Shown piece by piece: positions 16,403 through 25,157 of a stretch of 64,000 nucleotides of DNA. Origin of the DNA: JAHEEL01 sp963700375 (GTDB lineage: Bacteria; Actinomycetota; Acidimicrobiia; Spongiisociales; UBA5794); the NCBI GenBank assembly GCA_963700375.1, contig CAVOXF010000003.1, forward strand, positions 434,001-498,000. Direction: 5' to 3'. How positions within the stretch are numbered: the stretch's first letter is position 1; every line of letters starts with the position of its first letter. The notes below the pieces were generated by a model that had not been told where the DNA came from, did not search any database, and was given only the letters and a program-made list of their open reading frames with translations. Position numbers and translations under genes: made by a program.

Positions 16403-18346
16403 TCAGTCTTCTGAGCCTGCAGCCTCAGCCGTGAGCTCGGCAACGATGTCTGCGTTGGCCAGCGTCGTCACATCGCCGAGCTGGCGCTGTTCCGAGATGT
16501 CCTTGAGCAGGCGCCGCATGATCTTGCCGGACCGCGTCTTCGGCAAGTCGGCCGTGAACACGATGCTCTTCGGCTTTGCGATCGGGCCGATCGACTCGGC
16601 GACGTGGTTGCGCAGCTCCTGGATCAGCGCCTCGTCGCCCACGACTCCGCCGCGCACTGTGACGAACGCCGCAATGGCCTGGCCGGTGACCGGGTCGGCG
16701 CGTCCGACGACGGCCGCCTCGGCAACAGCCGGATGCGACACGAGCGCCGACTCGACCTCGGTGGTCGAGATGTTGTGACCGGCGATCAGCATGATGTCGT
16801 CGACACGACCGAGCAGCCAGAAGTAGCCGTCATCGTCCCGCTTGGCGCCGTCTCCCGGGAAATACATCCCTTCGAAGCGCGACCAATAGGTGTCGACATA
16901 GCGCTCGTCGTCGCCCCAAATAGTGCGCAGCATCGACGGCCAGGCGTGAGTCACGGCGAGGAAGCCACCTCCAGGGATGCCTACCTCAACACCGTCGTCG
17001 TCGACGACCGTGACGCCGATTCCGGGGAACGGACGCGTTGCCGAACCGGGCTTGGTCGGGAGGGCTCCGGGGAGCGGAGCGATCATCATGGCGCCGGTCT
17101 CGGTCTGCCACCACGTGTCGACGATGGGGCAGTTGCCGTGGCCGATGTGCTCGTTGTACCACATCCACGCCTCGGGGTTGATCGGCTCGCCGACCGTTCC
17201 AAGGACACGCAAGGACGACAGGTCGTGCATGGCGGGGTACTGATCGCCCCACTTCATGAAGGCACGGATGGCCGTCGGCGCGGTATAGAAGACCGAGACC
17301 TTGTAGTCCTCGACGATCTGCCACAGCCGGTCGAATCCCGGATAGTCGGGGGCGCCTTCGAACATCACGCCGGTGGTGCCGTTGGCCAGCGGCCCGTACA
17401 CGATGTAGGAGTGGCCGGTGACCCAGCCAATGTCCGCCGTGCACCAGTAGATGTCGTCGTCCTTGATGTCGAACACGAGATCGTGGGTAGCCGTCACGCC
17501 GGTCAGGTAGCCGCCCTGAGTGTGGACGATGCCCTTGGGCTTGCCGGTAGTCCCGGAGGTATACAGCACGAAGAGGGTGTCCTCTGCGTCCATCACCTCG
17601 GGCTCGCAGTCGGCGGACTGGTCGGCCATCAGGTCGCTCCACCAGATGTCCCGGCCTTCGGTCATGTTGACGTCGTTGTCTGTGCGCTTGACGACCACGA
17701 CCTTCTCGATTGAGGGGGAAGCGGCGACGGAGACATCGGCATGATCCTTCAAGGGGAAGATGCCGCCCTTGCGCCACGAGCCGTCCTGGGTAACGAGGAC
17801 CTTTGCCTCGCCGTCTTGGATGCGGTCGGCAAGCGAGTCGGAGGAGAATCCGCCGAACACGACCGAGTGGATCGCACCGATGCGGGCACACGCGAGCAGC
17901 GTGATCGGCAGTTCGGGGATCATGCCCATGTAGACGGCGACCCGGTCACCCTTTTCGACGCCGAGAGACTTGAGTCCGTTGGCGAACTTCGAGACTTCTT
18001 CGTGAAGCTCCTTGAAGGTGATGTCACGCGTGTCTCCGGGCTCGCCGACCCAGTGGTACGCAACCTTGTCGGGGATGGTGTCGAGGTGACGGTCGAGGCA
18101 GTTATAGGAGAGGTTCAGCTTCCCGTCCTCGAACCACTTGAAGAACGGAGCGTTCTCGTCGTCGAGGCCGACGGTCGGCTCCTGGTACCAGCTGATGCGC
18201 TCGAGTGCCTGCTTCATCCACCAGGCTTCCCAGTCCTCAGACTCTTCGTAGATCTCCGGACCGGCGTTTGCCGCAGCGACAAACTCCTCCGACGGCGGGA
18301 AGAGTCTCTCCTCCGACATCAAGTTCTCGAGAGTGTTTTCGGCCAC
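16403..18346 (-). CDS. acsA: Acetyl-CoA synthetase (AMP-forming)
   Basis: Activates acetate to acetyl-CoA through acetyl-AMP. About 647 residues from GTG 18346, which follows GGAGG by 5 nt; an ATG at 18397 is in frame but has no good ribosome site. Adenylation motifs are YTSGTTGKPKG, DTWWQTETGAMM and GRVDDIMLIAGHNISTTEVE. The C-terminal SGKIMRRLL holds the catalytic lysine that is reversibly acetylated in the family. A Pat-like acetyltransferase that could control it is encoded at 46.2-49.0 kb. Next to it lie the ferredoxin oxidoreductase genes and, upstream and divergent, the tRNA cluster. Confidence 0.96.
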   Translation of the reverse strand: MAENTLENLMSEERLFPPSEEFVAAANAGPEIYEESEDWEAWWMKQALERISWYQEPTVGLDDENAPFFKWFEDGKLNLSYNCLDRHLDTIPDKVAYHWVGEPGDTRDITFKELHEEVSKFANGLKSLGVEKGDRVAVYMGMIPELPITLLACARIGAIHSVVFGGFSSDSLADRIQDGEAKVLVTQDGSWRKGGIFPLKDHADVSVAASPSIEKVVVVKRTDNDVNMTEGRDIWWSDLMADQSADCEPEVMDAEDTLFVLYTSGTTGKPKGIVHTQGGYLTGVTATHDLVFDIKDDDIYWCTADIGWVTGHSYIVYGPLANGTTGVMFEGAPDYPGFDRLWQIVEDYKVSVFYTAPTAIRAFMKWGDQYPAMHDLSSLRVLGTVGEPINPEAWMWYNEHIGHGNCPIVDTWWQTETGAMMIAPLPGALPTKPGSATRPFPGIGVTVVDDDGVEVGIPGGGFLAVTHAWPSMLRTIWGDDERYVDTYWSRFEGMYFPGDGAKRDDDGYFWLLGRVDDIMLIAGHNISTTEVESALVSHPAVAEAAVVGRADPVTGQAIAAFVTVRGGVVGDEALIQELRNHVAESIGPIAKPKSIVFTADLPKTRSGKIMRRLLKDISEQRQLGDVTTLANADIVAELTAEAAGSED

Positions 18347-18453
18347 AGCTACCTCCAGATCGCGAACGGATAGGCGCAGGTTAAGTGGTGTGTCCACTGA
18401 TGGGGAGGGCCGGATGGCCCTGACGTCCGGGAAAGACGACTCTACTCCGTCTG

Positions 18454-18480
18454 TTCACAAGGGATTCTGAGGGATATACT
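18454..18480 (+). promoter_or_regulatory. Candidate promoter of the tRNA cluster
   Basis: TTCACA (18454-18459) and TATACT (18475-18480) with a 15-nt spacer lie about 45 nt before tRNA-Glu. The spacer is short; TATGCT at 18509-18514 is an alternative -10. Confidence 0.3.
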
Positions 18481-18525
18481 CCAGGGCTCACTGCCTATCC
18501 GAGGCCGTTATGCTTTCGGGGCCCT

Positions 18526-18598
18526 GCCCCCATCGTCCAGCGGCCTAGGACTCCGCCCTTTCAAGGCGGCAACGGGGATTCGAATTCCCCTGGGGGCA
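18526..18598 (+). tRNA. tRNA-Glu (anticodon TTC)
   Basis: Acceptor arms GCCCCCA/TGGGGGC pair fully, the anticodon stem CCGCC/GGCGG carries the loop CTTTCAA (anticodon TTC), and the T-arm has GGGGATTCGAATTCCCC. The 3' CCA is not encoded (the sequence reads ACG), so it must be added after transcription. Confidence 0.95.
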
Positions 18599-18603
18599 CG
18601 TTC

Positions 18604-18681
18604 GGGGGCGTGGTGAAGCCTGGAGTTCACGCCGGCCTGTCAAGCCGGAGGTCGCGGGTTCAAATCCCGTCGCTCCCGCCA
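18604..18681 (+). tRNA. tRNA-Asp (anticodon GTC)
   Basis: Acceptor GGGGGCG pairs with CGCTCCC (one G-T), the anticodon stem CCGGC/GCCGG holds the loop CTGTCAA (anticodon GTC), and the T-loop is TTCAAAT. The CCA end is encoded at 18679-18681. It begins 5 nt after tRNA-Glu. Confidence 0.95.
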
Positions 18682-18723
18682 GATACTCCCGCCCGGGTCT
18701 CGACCCGGGCGCAGGTGTCTCCC

Positions 18724-18799
18724 GGTCAGGTAGCTCAGCTGGTAGAGCGCTGGTCTGAAAAACCAGAGGTCGGCAGTTCGACCCTGCCCCTGACCACCA
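18724..18799 (+). tRNA. tRNA-Phe (anticodon GAA)
   Basis: Acceptor GGTCAGG/CCTGACC, anticodon stem CTGGT/ACCAG with loop CTGAAAA (anticodon GAA), T-arm GGCAG TTCGACC CTGCC, discriminator A and encoded CCA at 18797-18799. Third gene of the cluster. Confidence 0.95.
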
Positions 18800-18803
18800 C
18801 CCG

Positions 18804-18830
18804 AAACCCTTGCACGGCAAGGGTTTCTTT
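18804..18830 (+). terminator. Rho-independent terminator of the tRNA cluster
   Basis: Perfect 10-bp stem AAACCCTTGC/GCAAGGGTTT with a 3-nt loop, followed by CTTT, directly after tRNA-Phe. Confidence 0.85.
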
Positions 18831-19084
18831 CATCTCCAGGGTGCGGTCGAAACCCCGACATGGCCGTCGCGGGGGCGAACGCGGGGCGAGGAAACAACTC
18901 GAGCACGCCACAACTGCAGCGGACGTCCGGCCGGGCACATCCCGCGCCGGGTTGAGAGGTTGACAGCCCTGACTCCAATCGCAGGCTACAAAGATGGGGC
19001 AGAGGGGATTCTCATGTTCACGTGCCACGTTGGTCGGCGGTCAGCGAGTGGCACCGACCGTGCAGCTGAGAGGCCGCCCGTAGA
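18831..19084. other. Gene-free stretch between the tRNA terminator and the IS30 remnant
   Basis: No convincing coding sequence on either strand. A perfect TTGACA occurs at 18961-18966 but no matching -10 at normal spacing. This is probably debris around the insertion point of the tRNA-side chromosomal segment and the arsenic island. Confidence 0.5.
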
Positions 19085-19252
19085 GCCTGCGATCTCAGAG
19101 GGTGGACGCAACACTCTCGGCGGGAGGGGTTGTCTCTTGTCGAGGAGGTTGTTGTGCCGGTGTTCACTGAGTCTGAGCGGGTCGAGGTGTGGGATCGGCG
19201 GCAGGCCGGCGAGTCGAACCGGTCGATCGGGCGTCGGCTTTGTCGGTCGGTC
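19085..19252 (+). mobile_element. IS30-family remnant: left end plus the first ~40 codons of the transposase
   Basis: A reading frame from about 19130 or GTG 19154 encodes VPVFTESERVEVWDRRQAGE followed by SNRSIGRRLCRS, the N-terminal helix-turn-helix typical of IS30 transposases, and then loses similarity at about 19250, exactly where the acr3 gene ends on the other strand. The sequence before it (GCGATCTCAGAGGGTGGACG) resembles an IS30 terminal repeat. The catalytic DDE domain is absent, so it is inactive. It marks one border of the arsenic genes. Confidence 0.6.
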
Positions 19253-20366
19253 ACGTGCGATCTGGATCCGTGTGTCGTTCGACCTCGTTGGCACTCGTGG
19301 GTGTTGAGTAGTAGTGGCGGCGCGCCCAGAGCGCCGCGTAGACGAGTGCGATGAGAGCGGGGACTTCGATGAGCGGCCCGACGACGGTGGCCAGGGCTTC
19401 GCCTGATGCGATGCCGAATACGCCGATGGCGACGGCGATTGCCAGTTCGAAGTTGTTGCCTGCAGCGGTGAATGCCATGGCCGTGTTCTTGCCGTAGGTG
19501 AAGTGCATGCGGTAGCCGAGAACGAACGATCCGAACCACATGATTACGAAGTAGGCGAGGAGCGGGATCGCGATACGGACGACATCGAATGGCTTCGATG
19601 TGATCGTCTCGCCTTGGAGGGCGAACATGACGACGACGGTGAAGAGGAGTCCCCAGAGGGCAACGGGTCCGATCTTGGGGAGGAACACGTGCTCGTACCA
19701 GTCAACACCTTTGACGCGTTCGCCCCACATCCGTGTCAGGTAGCCGGCAACGAGGGGGATGCCGAGGAAGATCAGGACGGTTTTCGCGATCGCCCACATC
19801 GAGATGTCGAGGGCTGCGCCGGCGTCGAGTCCGAGCATGTCGGGGAGCACTTGAAGGTAGAACCAGCCGAGGATCGCGTAGGCGAACACTTGGAATACCG
19901 AGTTGAGCGCGACGAGGACGGCGGCTGCTTCGCCGTTGCCGCACGCCAGGTCATTCCAGATGAGCACCATTGCAATGCAGCGCGCCAATCCGACGATGAT
20001 CAGTCCGGTGCGGTAGGCGGGTAGGTCGGGGAGCAGTATCCACGCCAGCGTGAACATGACCGCCGGACCGACAACCCAGTTGAGGAACAGGGAGGTTCCC
20101 ATGAGTCGGCGGTCGGCGGTGACTTCCCCGATCTTCGAGTATTTCACCTTGGCGAGTACCGGGTACATCATCGCCAGCAAGCCGATCGCGATCGGCAGCG
20201 AAACGGTGTCGATCTTGATCGTGTCGAGCGTGTCATTCAGGCCGCCGAACGTCCTCCCCAAGAGAAGCCCGACAGCCATGGCGATGAGTATCCAGACCGG
20301 CAGGAAGCGGTCGAGCGTCGAGAGCTTGCCAACAACACGAGCGTCGTCAGTGGCTGGTTTGGTCAT
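19251..20366 (-). CDS. acr3: ACR3-family arsenite efflux transporter
   Basis: Exports As(III) using the proton-motive force. The 371-residue protein has about ten hydrophobic segments. The conserved RCIAMVLIWNDLACGN segment near residues 129-144 holds the essential ACR3 cysteine, and YGKNTAMAFTAAGNNFELAIA near residues 284-304 (in part) is the second signature. The polar C-terminal tail (NEVERHTDPDRT) ends in the IS30 junction and may have been altered by it. Last gene of arsR-permease-thioredoxin-acr3, one nucleotide after the thioredoxin-like gene. Confidence 0.95.
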   Translation of the reverse strand: MTKPATDDARVVGKLSTLDRFLPVWILIAMAVGLLLGRTFGGLNDTLDTIKIDTVSLPIAIGLLAMMYPVLAKVKYSKIGEVTADRRLMGTSLFLNWVVGPAVMFTLAWILLPDLPAYRTGLIIVGLARCIAMVLIWNDLACGNGEAAAVLVALNSVFQVFAYAILGWFYLQVLPDMLGLDAGAALDISMWAIAKTVLIFLGIPLVAGYLTRMWGERVKGVDWYEHVFLPKIGPVALWGLLFTVVVMFALQGETITSKPFDVVRIAIPLLAYFVIMWFGSFVLGYRMHFTYGKNTAMAFTAAGNNFELAIAVAIGVFGIASGEALATVVGPLIEVPALIALVYAALWARRHYYSTPTSANEVERHTDPDRT

Positions 20367-20367
20367 C

Positions 20368-20607
20368 TCACAAGGCGGCCGTGATCAGGTCGGCGACCTC
20401 GTCGGCGGTCGGTACGCGTCCCGTGGTCTTGACATCGCCGTCGATAGCGAGGGCCGGGGTGGACATGACGCCGTATGCGGCGATCTGTCCGTAGTCGGTG
20501 ACCTTGGCGATCGGTTCGTCGATGCCGAGTTGTCGGAGGGCTTGTTGGGTTGCGGCTTCGAGGGCGTTGCAGTTCTTGCAGCCCGATCCGAGAACTTCGA
20601 TCTTCAT
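20368..20607 (-). CDS. Small thioredoxin-like redox protein (GCKNC)
   Basis: A 79-residue thioredoxin-fold protein with the redox motif GSGCKNCNALE at residues 8-18 and the cis-Pro loop MSTPALAIDG near 48-57. This short type is common beside UPF0718/ArsP-like permeases, where it may handle thiol-bound arsenicals; that role is inferred. It has a GGAG-like ribosome site (AAGGAGAACGC before the ATG) and lies between the permease and acr3 in one operon. Confidence 0.88.
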   Translation of the reverse strand: MKIEVLGSGCKNCNALEAATQQALRQLGIDEPIAKVTDYGQIAAYGVMSTPALAIDGDVKTTGRVPTADEVADLITAAL

Positions 20608-20625
20608 GCGCGTTCTCCTTGGTGA

Positions 20626-21681
20626 TTAGATGATGGCGTTGAACAGGTACCCGGCAGCGATGATGCCGGTGGCGAGAATGGCTACGAACGTTGCGAGAAG
20701 CCTGGGTTGCAGGACGCGGCGGAGGAGGATCATCTCGGGGAGTGAGAGCGCAACGACCGCCATCATGAACGCCAGGACGGTTCCGAGTGCGACGCCCTTG
20801 TCCGCGAGCGCTCCCGCGAGGGGGACGATGCCTGCCGCGTTCGAATACAGCGGGATGCCGAGCATGACTGCGAACGGTACGGCGAGCGGGTTGCCGGCGC
20901 CCGCGAGATCGACGAAGAGGTCTTCAGGTGCCCAGCCGTGGATGACGGCACCGATCCCGATGCCGACGAGGAGGTAGGGCCAGATCTTGCCGATGATGCT
21001 CTTGACTTCCTGCCACCCCATCGCGATACGGTCATCCCACGGCAGATCGGTCGACGGTTCAACCACCTCGCCGCGCAACTTCGTTTCGAACACGAACGGC
21101 TCCACCCAGCGTTCGAGGTTCAGACGTCCGAGGACATATCCGGCGGCGATGGCGACGATGAGGCCGAAGACGACGTAGACGGCGGCGACTTTCCAGCCGA
21201 ACAGCCCGAAGATCAGGATCACGGCTACCTCGTTCACCATCGGTGACGCGATGAGGAAGCTGAGCGTCACCCCGAGCGGCACCCCGGCTGCAACGAATCC
21301 GATGAACACGGGGACGGCGGAACACGAACAGAAAGGCGTCACCACTCCGAGTCCCGCTGCCGCCACATTGCCGAGACCCTCGCGCCTCCCTCCGAGAAGC
21401 CGCCTGGTGCGTTCGATCGTCACGAAGCTGCGCAGGACGGTGACGATGAAGACGATGCCGCCGAGCAGCAACAGGATCTTGGTCGTGTCGTAGACAAAGA
21501 AGTGAATCGACGCTCCGAGGCGACTGTCCGGGTCGAGGCCAACCAGGTCGTAGACAACCCAGTCCCACAGTCTCCCGTTCACCGCATAGCCGACCACCCA
21601 TGCAAACCCCAGCGCAGCAGCCGAACCCCACAACCGCGAAGGCCGAGCCTTCCGATCCGCAGGAGGAAGCGCGGTCGTCAC
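20626..21681 (-). CDS. ArsP-like (UPF0718) permease
   Basis: Inner-membrane permease of the family that includes ArsP, an exporter of trivalent organoarsenicals. From GTG 21681 it is 351 residues, with about eight to ten hydrophobic segments. TPFCSCSAVPVFIGF near residues 118-132 holds the family's conserved cysteines, and SPMVNEVAVI and MLGIPLYSNAAGIVP are further signatures. GTG 21681 overlaps the arsR stop (GTGA) so translation is coupled; the frame is open to 21861 but that part overlaps arsR. It could also transport another metal-thiol species. Confidence 0.9.
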   Translation of the reverse strand: MTTALPPADRKARPSRLWGSAAALGFAWVVGYAVNGRLWDWVVYDLVGLDPDSRLGASIHFFVYDTTKILLLLGGIVFIVTVLRSFVTIERTRRLLGGRREGLGNVAAAGLGVVTPFCSCSAVPVFIGFVAAGVPLGVTLSFLIASPMVNEVAVILIFGLFGWKVAAVYVVFGLIVAIAAGYVLGRLNLERWVEPFVFETKLRGEVVEPSTDLPWDDRIAMGWQEVKSIIGKIWPYLLVGIGIGAVIHGWAPEDLFVDLAGAGNPLAVPFAVMLGIPLYSNAAGIVPLAGALADKGVALGTVLAFMMAVVALSLPEMILLRRVLQPRLLATFVAILATGIIAAGYLFNAII

Positions 21682-21977
21682 GACCTCAAGCCTTCCGGCA
21701 ACGCTGCCGTGAACAGGTCCCGAGCGTTGCTCGTCAGCGCGTAGTCGACCCATCGACCGCGCCTCGTACCAACGATCAGACCAGCGTCGCGCAGCACCTT
21801 CAAGTGGTAGGACAACAGGTTCGGCGCGAGGTCGAGATGCTCCTGCAAGTGGCAGTTGCACCGAATCTGCGGAGACAACATCTCCAGAATCTCCAGCCGC
21901 GTCGGATCCGCAACCGCCTTCAACACTTCCGCGCGAGACACCAGATCCGTCGTTTCAAGAACCATTGAAGTGTCCAT
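21678..21977 (-). CDS. arsR: ArsR-family arsenic-responsive repressor
   Basis: Winged-helix repressor of 99 residues from ATG 21977. AVADPTRLEILEMLSPQIRC is the helix 1-3 region, followed by the pair RCNCHLQEHL near residues 40-49, a CxC near the DNA-binding helix that is a typical As(III) site, and LLSYHLKVLRDAGL the recognition helix. The start is fixed by a TTGACA/TACGAT promoter whose -10 ends 6 nt before it, so the mRNA is probably leaderless; the frame is open to 22013. It represses the ars operon and probably the divergent arsC. Confidence 0.93.
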   Translation of the reverse strand: MDTSMVLETTDLVSRAEVLKAVADPTRLEILEMLSPQIRCNCHLQEHLDLAPNLLSYHLKVLRDAGLIVGTRRGRWVDYALTSNARDLFTAALPEGLRS

Positions 21978-22013
21978 GTAGCGATCGTATCGCACCCATC
22001 CGCTACATGTCAA
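21975..22013 (-). promoter_or_regulatory. ars promoter with overlapping ArsR operator palindromes
   Basis: On the minus strand TTGACA (22008-22013) and TACGAT (21984-21989) are 18 nt apart. A perfect 9-bp inverted repeat, CATGTAGCG (21975-21983) and CGCTACATG (22001-22009), brackets the -10 and the start codon. Inside it is GCGAT-CGT-ATCGC (21981-21993). The layout predicts ArsR blocking RNA polymerase. Confidence 0.7.
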
Positions 22014-22071
22014 GATCTGTTGAACTATTGACTAACCTGGCAACCTCTCGCCACCTATCGGAGGAGACCCG

Positions 22072-22506
22072 TTGACAACCCGGAACGACACCCCGAGAAG
22101 CATTCTCTTCCTCTGCGTCCACAATGCGGGACGCTCACAGATGGCGGCGGGATTCGCCCGTCACCTCGGCGGCGACAACGTCAGCGTCTACTCGGGCGGC
22201 TCAGAACCCGCCGATCAGATCAACCCGGCAGCCGTCGCGGTCATGGCCGAGATCGGAATCGACATTGCCACCCAAACACCACAGCAATGGACCGACGAGG
22301 TCATCGCCACAACGGACATCGTCGTCACCATGGGATGCGGCGACACCTGCCCGTTCTTCTCCGGCGTCCGCTACCTCGACTGGGAACTCGACGATCCCGC
22401 AGGCAAGCCCATCCAGGAAGTCCGCGCCATCCGAAACGATATCGACCAACGAGTCAGGGCACTGCTCACCGACCTCGGCGTCAACGCGCTACCAGAGGAA
22501 GGCTGA
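22072..22506 (+). CDS. arsC: Arsenate reductase, low-molecular-weight phosphatase type
   Basis: Reduces arsenate to arsenite for export. The 144-residue protein has the phosphatase P-loop CVHNAGRSQMA at residues 16-26, the redox pair in MGCGDTCPFF near 84-93 and YLDWELDDPAGKP after it, as in actinobacterial ArsC. The thiol partner (thioredoxin or mycothiol/mycoredoxin) cannot be read from sequence alone. TTG 22072 follows GGAGGAG by 5-6 nt. Divergent from arsR with a shared 94-nt control region. Confidence 0.94.
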   Translation: MTTRNDTPRSILFLCVHNAGRSQMAAGFARHLGGDNVSVYSGGSEPADQINPAAVAVMAEIGIDIATQTPQQWTDEVIATTDIVVTMGCGDTCPFFSGVRYLDWELDDPAGKPIQEVRAIRNDIDQRVRALLTDLGVNALPEEG

Positions 22507-22681
22507 ATCGCTCGTCGACCGCTGGATCGACGCGTATCGGCGCGACGCAGCACCGCGGACCGGCGACGAGCGCCAGACCAGAATCGTCGGTTGACGTCGA
22601 TCTTCTTCGTCTGGAGGAAGGGTGTTGAGTAGGGTCGCAGCCAATGCCTTGTGAAGACACCAGTGAGATCGTGCGCCTGAT

Positions 22682-24424
22682 GTGGCGGTCGGCGTAGTGG
22701 AGACTCTTGCCCGCTGGGTACCCGGCATCACGGTCGTGCGGACCTACGAGAAAGGCTGGCTGCGCAAGGACCTGATGGCGGCACTCGTCCTGACCGCGCT
22801 CCTCGTTCCCCAGGGGATGGCATACGCGGAGCTCGCCGGACTCCCCGCCGTCACCGGCTTGTACACGACGGTCGCTGCCTTGATCGGGTATGCGATCTTC
22901 GGCCCGTCGCGCATCATGGTCCTCGGGCCCGACTCGTCCCTTGCGCCGCTGATCGCCGCCATCATCGCCCCGTTAGTCATTGGAGACAGCACAGCGGAGG
23001 CGGTTGCCCTAGCGGGCATGCTCGCGATCCTCGCCGGACTGATGGAGATCCTTGTTGGCCTCGTGAAGCTGGGAACGATCACGGATCTGCTCTCGATGCC
23101 GGTTCGCGTCGGCTACCTGAACGGCATTGCGCTGCTCGTGCTGGTGAGCCAACTCCCCAAGCTGTTCGGCTTCTCCACGGATGGCGACGGGTTCATCTCC
23201 GACATCGTTGAGTTCGTGCGGGGCGTGGCGAACGGAGAGACCGTCGTCGCCTCGGTGCTCCTCGGCGGCACCGCCATTGTGCTGATGCTGGCAGGCCGCC
23301 AGTTCGCTCCGCGTATCCCGTGGGTCCTGATCGCCGTGATCGCGGCGATCGCGATCGTCGCTCTGCTCGATCTCGCCGATGAGGGCGTTTCGGTGGTCGG
23401 CGTGTTGCCCTCGGGCTTCCCGAGCCCGAGGTTCCCGAGGGTGTCGTTCGACGATCTTGTTCCGCTGCTCGTCGGGGCGCTCGGCATCGCCATCGTGAGC
23501 GTCGCCGACACAGCGGCGCTCTCACGGAGCTTCTCAGCGAAACGCGGTGATCGGGTCGATCAGAACCAAGAAGCGGTGGGCCTGGGCTTGGCGAACGTCG
23601 CCGCAGGTCTCTTCCAGGGATTCCCCATGAGCGCAAGTTCGTCTCGGACCGTTGTCGCCGATTCGGTGGGAGCGAAGACCCAACTCACCGGGGTCATCTC
23701 AGCGGTGGCGATCATCGTCCTGCTCGTTGGTGCCAACGGTCTGCTGGCCGACCTGCCCTCGTCGGTTCTCGCCGCCGTTGTGATCGTCGCTTCGTTCGGC
23801 CTGTTCGATCTGACAACGCTTCGATGGCTGGCACGAGTTCGCCGCACCGACTTCGCAGCGGCCGTCATCGCGATGCTCGGCGTCATCCTGGTTGGCGTCC
23901 TCGAGGGCCTCCTCATCGCGATCGGCGTCTCGCTCGCGGTCTTCATCTGGAAGCGGTGGAGGCCCTACACCGCCATTCTCGGTCGCGTCACCGGCGCCAA
24001 GGGCTACCACGATGTCGAGCGCCATCCCGATGCGTATCTGGTTCCAGGCTTGCTGCTGTTCCGGTTCGACTCACCCATCTTCTTCGCCAACGCAGGATTC
24101 TTCGAGGAACAGCTCGGCGACGCCATCGGTGCGACGCCCGGTGGAGTGAGCAGGGTCGTGGTTGCGGCCGAACCGATCAGCGACATCGACAGCACAGGGG
24201 CCGAGATGCTCGCTCTCCTCCTCGATGATCTCGAGGCCCGGGATATCGAGTTCGCATTCGCCGAGCTGAAGGGTCCGGTGAAGGATCGCCTGCGCAGCTA
24301 CGGCCTGTATGACCGGATCGGCGATGAGTTCTTCTATCCCACCCTCGGGGTTGCGGTAACCGCCTACGCAGACGAGACGGGCGCTCCATCGAGAGACCCC
24401 GGCGGTGGCGACCCGGACCGGTAG
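22682..24424 (+). CDS. SulP-family anion transporter with STAS domain
   Basis: A 580-residue anion transporter, sulfate/bicarbonate-type. The N-terminal ~420 residues hold about twelve hydrophobic segments with the SulP signature PQGMAYAELAGLPAVTGLYT near residues 37-56. The C-terminal ~130 residues are a cytoplasmic STAS domain (VVVAAEPISDIDSTGAEML). Start is probably GTG 22682; GTG 22697 is an alternative. Directly downstream of arsC on the same strand but 175 nt away; arsenic neighbourhoods sometimes contain such transporters, yet the substrate here is not known. About 170 nt before it holds no gene. Confidence 0.92.
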   Translation: MAVGVVETLARWVPGITVVRTYEKGWLRKDLMAALVLTALLVPQGMAYAELAGLPAVTGLYTTVAALIGYAIFGPSRIMVLGPDSSLAPLIAAIIAPLVIGDSTAEAVALAGMLAILAGLMEILVGLVKLGTITDLLSMPVRVGYLNGIALLVLVSQLPKLFGFSTDGDGFISDIVEFVRGVANGETVVASVLLGGTAIVLMLAGRQFAPRIPWVLIAVIAAIAIVALLDLADEGVSVVGVLPSGFPSPRFPRVSFDDLVPLLVGALGIAIVSVADTAALSRSFSAKRGDRVDQNQEAVGLGLANVAAGLFQGFPMSASSSRTVVADSVGAKTQLTGVISAVAIIVLLVGANGLLADLPSSVLAAVVIVASFGLFDLTTLRWLARVRRTDFAAAVIAMLGVILVGVLEGLLIAIGVSLAVFIWKRWRPYTAILGRVTGAKGYHDVERHPDAYLVPGLLLFRFDSPIFFANAGFFEEQLGDAIGATPGGVSRVVVAAEPISDIDSTGAEMLALLLDDLEARDIEFAFAELKGPVKDRLRSYGLYDRIGDEFFYPTLGVAVTAYADETGAPSRDPGGGDPDR

Positions 24425-24509
24425 CCATCCGCAGCGACAGCCGCGGCCCGGTGTGACATTCGAACGGCCACGTTCGATAATGCGCAGGACACCGCAGAGA
24501 GGCCACCAC

Positions 24510-25157
24510 ATGCGCGGAGACATCATCCTCGTCGGCGACGAACATCGGCGAGCCGCGGCCGTCATCGTCGATCAGTTGATCGACGAGATCCAGGCGTCGC
24601 AGCGTCGGTTCACGATGACCGTCGCAGGAGAATCCGGCAGCGGGAAGTCCGAGACGGGGCAGGCCCTCGCCGAGGTGCTCGAAGAACGCGGCGTTCACGC
24701 CGTCGTCCTCCAACAGGACGACTACTACGTGCTGCCACCGAGGTTCAACGACGCCGCGCGGCGTGCCAACTTCGCATGGGTCGGTACGAACGAGGTGAGG
24801 ATCGACCTGCTCGACGCCCACCTCCAGGCGGCCCAGGAAGGCGCGGCCGAGATCACCAAGCCGCTCGTCATCTATGAGGACAACGCGATCATCGAAGAGA
24901 CGCTCTCGCTCGCCGGCGCCGACGTCGTGATCGCAGAGGGCGTGTACACGTCGCTGTGCGAGCACGTCGACTACCGGGTGTTCATCGCCCGCAACCGCCT
25001 CGAGACGATGGAGCATCGGATGAAGCGAGGGCGTGAGGAGTTCGATCCGTTCATCGAGCAGGTGCTCGTGGAGGAGCACGAGATCATCTCGCAGCACCGG
25101 CCGATGGCCGATGTGATCATCACCCGGGACTACGACGTCGAGTTCGTGACCGGGTGA
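24510..25157 (+). CDS. Uridine kinase-like P-loop kinase
   Basis: A 215-residue NTPase with Walker A GESGSGKSETGQ near residues 40-51, the acceptor strand VVLQQDDYYVLPPRF near 69-83, and VVIAEGVYTSL near 142-152, matching phosphoribulokinase/uridine-kinase folds. ATG 24510 has GAGAGG 8 nt upstream; the open frame begins earlier at 24405 inside the SulP gene. The substrate is unknown. Its stop overlaps the GTG of the following glycosidase-like gene (GTGA), so it may phosphorylate a sugar or sugar nucleoside produced or used by that enzyme; this is inference. Confidence 0.82.
   Translation: MRGDIILVGDEHRRAAAVIVDQLIDEIQASQRRFTMTVAGESGSGKSETGQALAEVLEERGVHAVVLQQDDYYVLPPRFNDAARRANFAWVGTNEVRIDLLDAHLQAAQEGAAEITKPLVIYEDNAIIEETLSLAGADVVIAEGVYTSLCEHVDYRVFIARNRLETMEHRMKRGREEFDPFIEQVLVEEHEIISQHRPMADVIITRDYDVEFVTG

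Noticed and set aside
18961..18966. Perfect TTGACA as promoter in the gap before the IS30 remnant
   Set aside because: The nearest -10-like sequence, TACAAA, is about 20 nt away and drives no gene.
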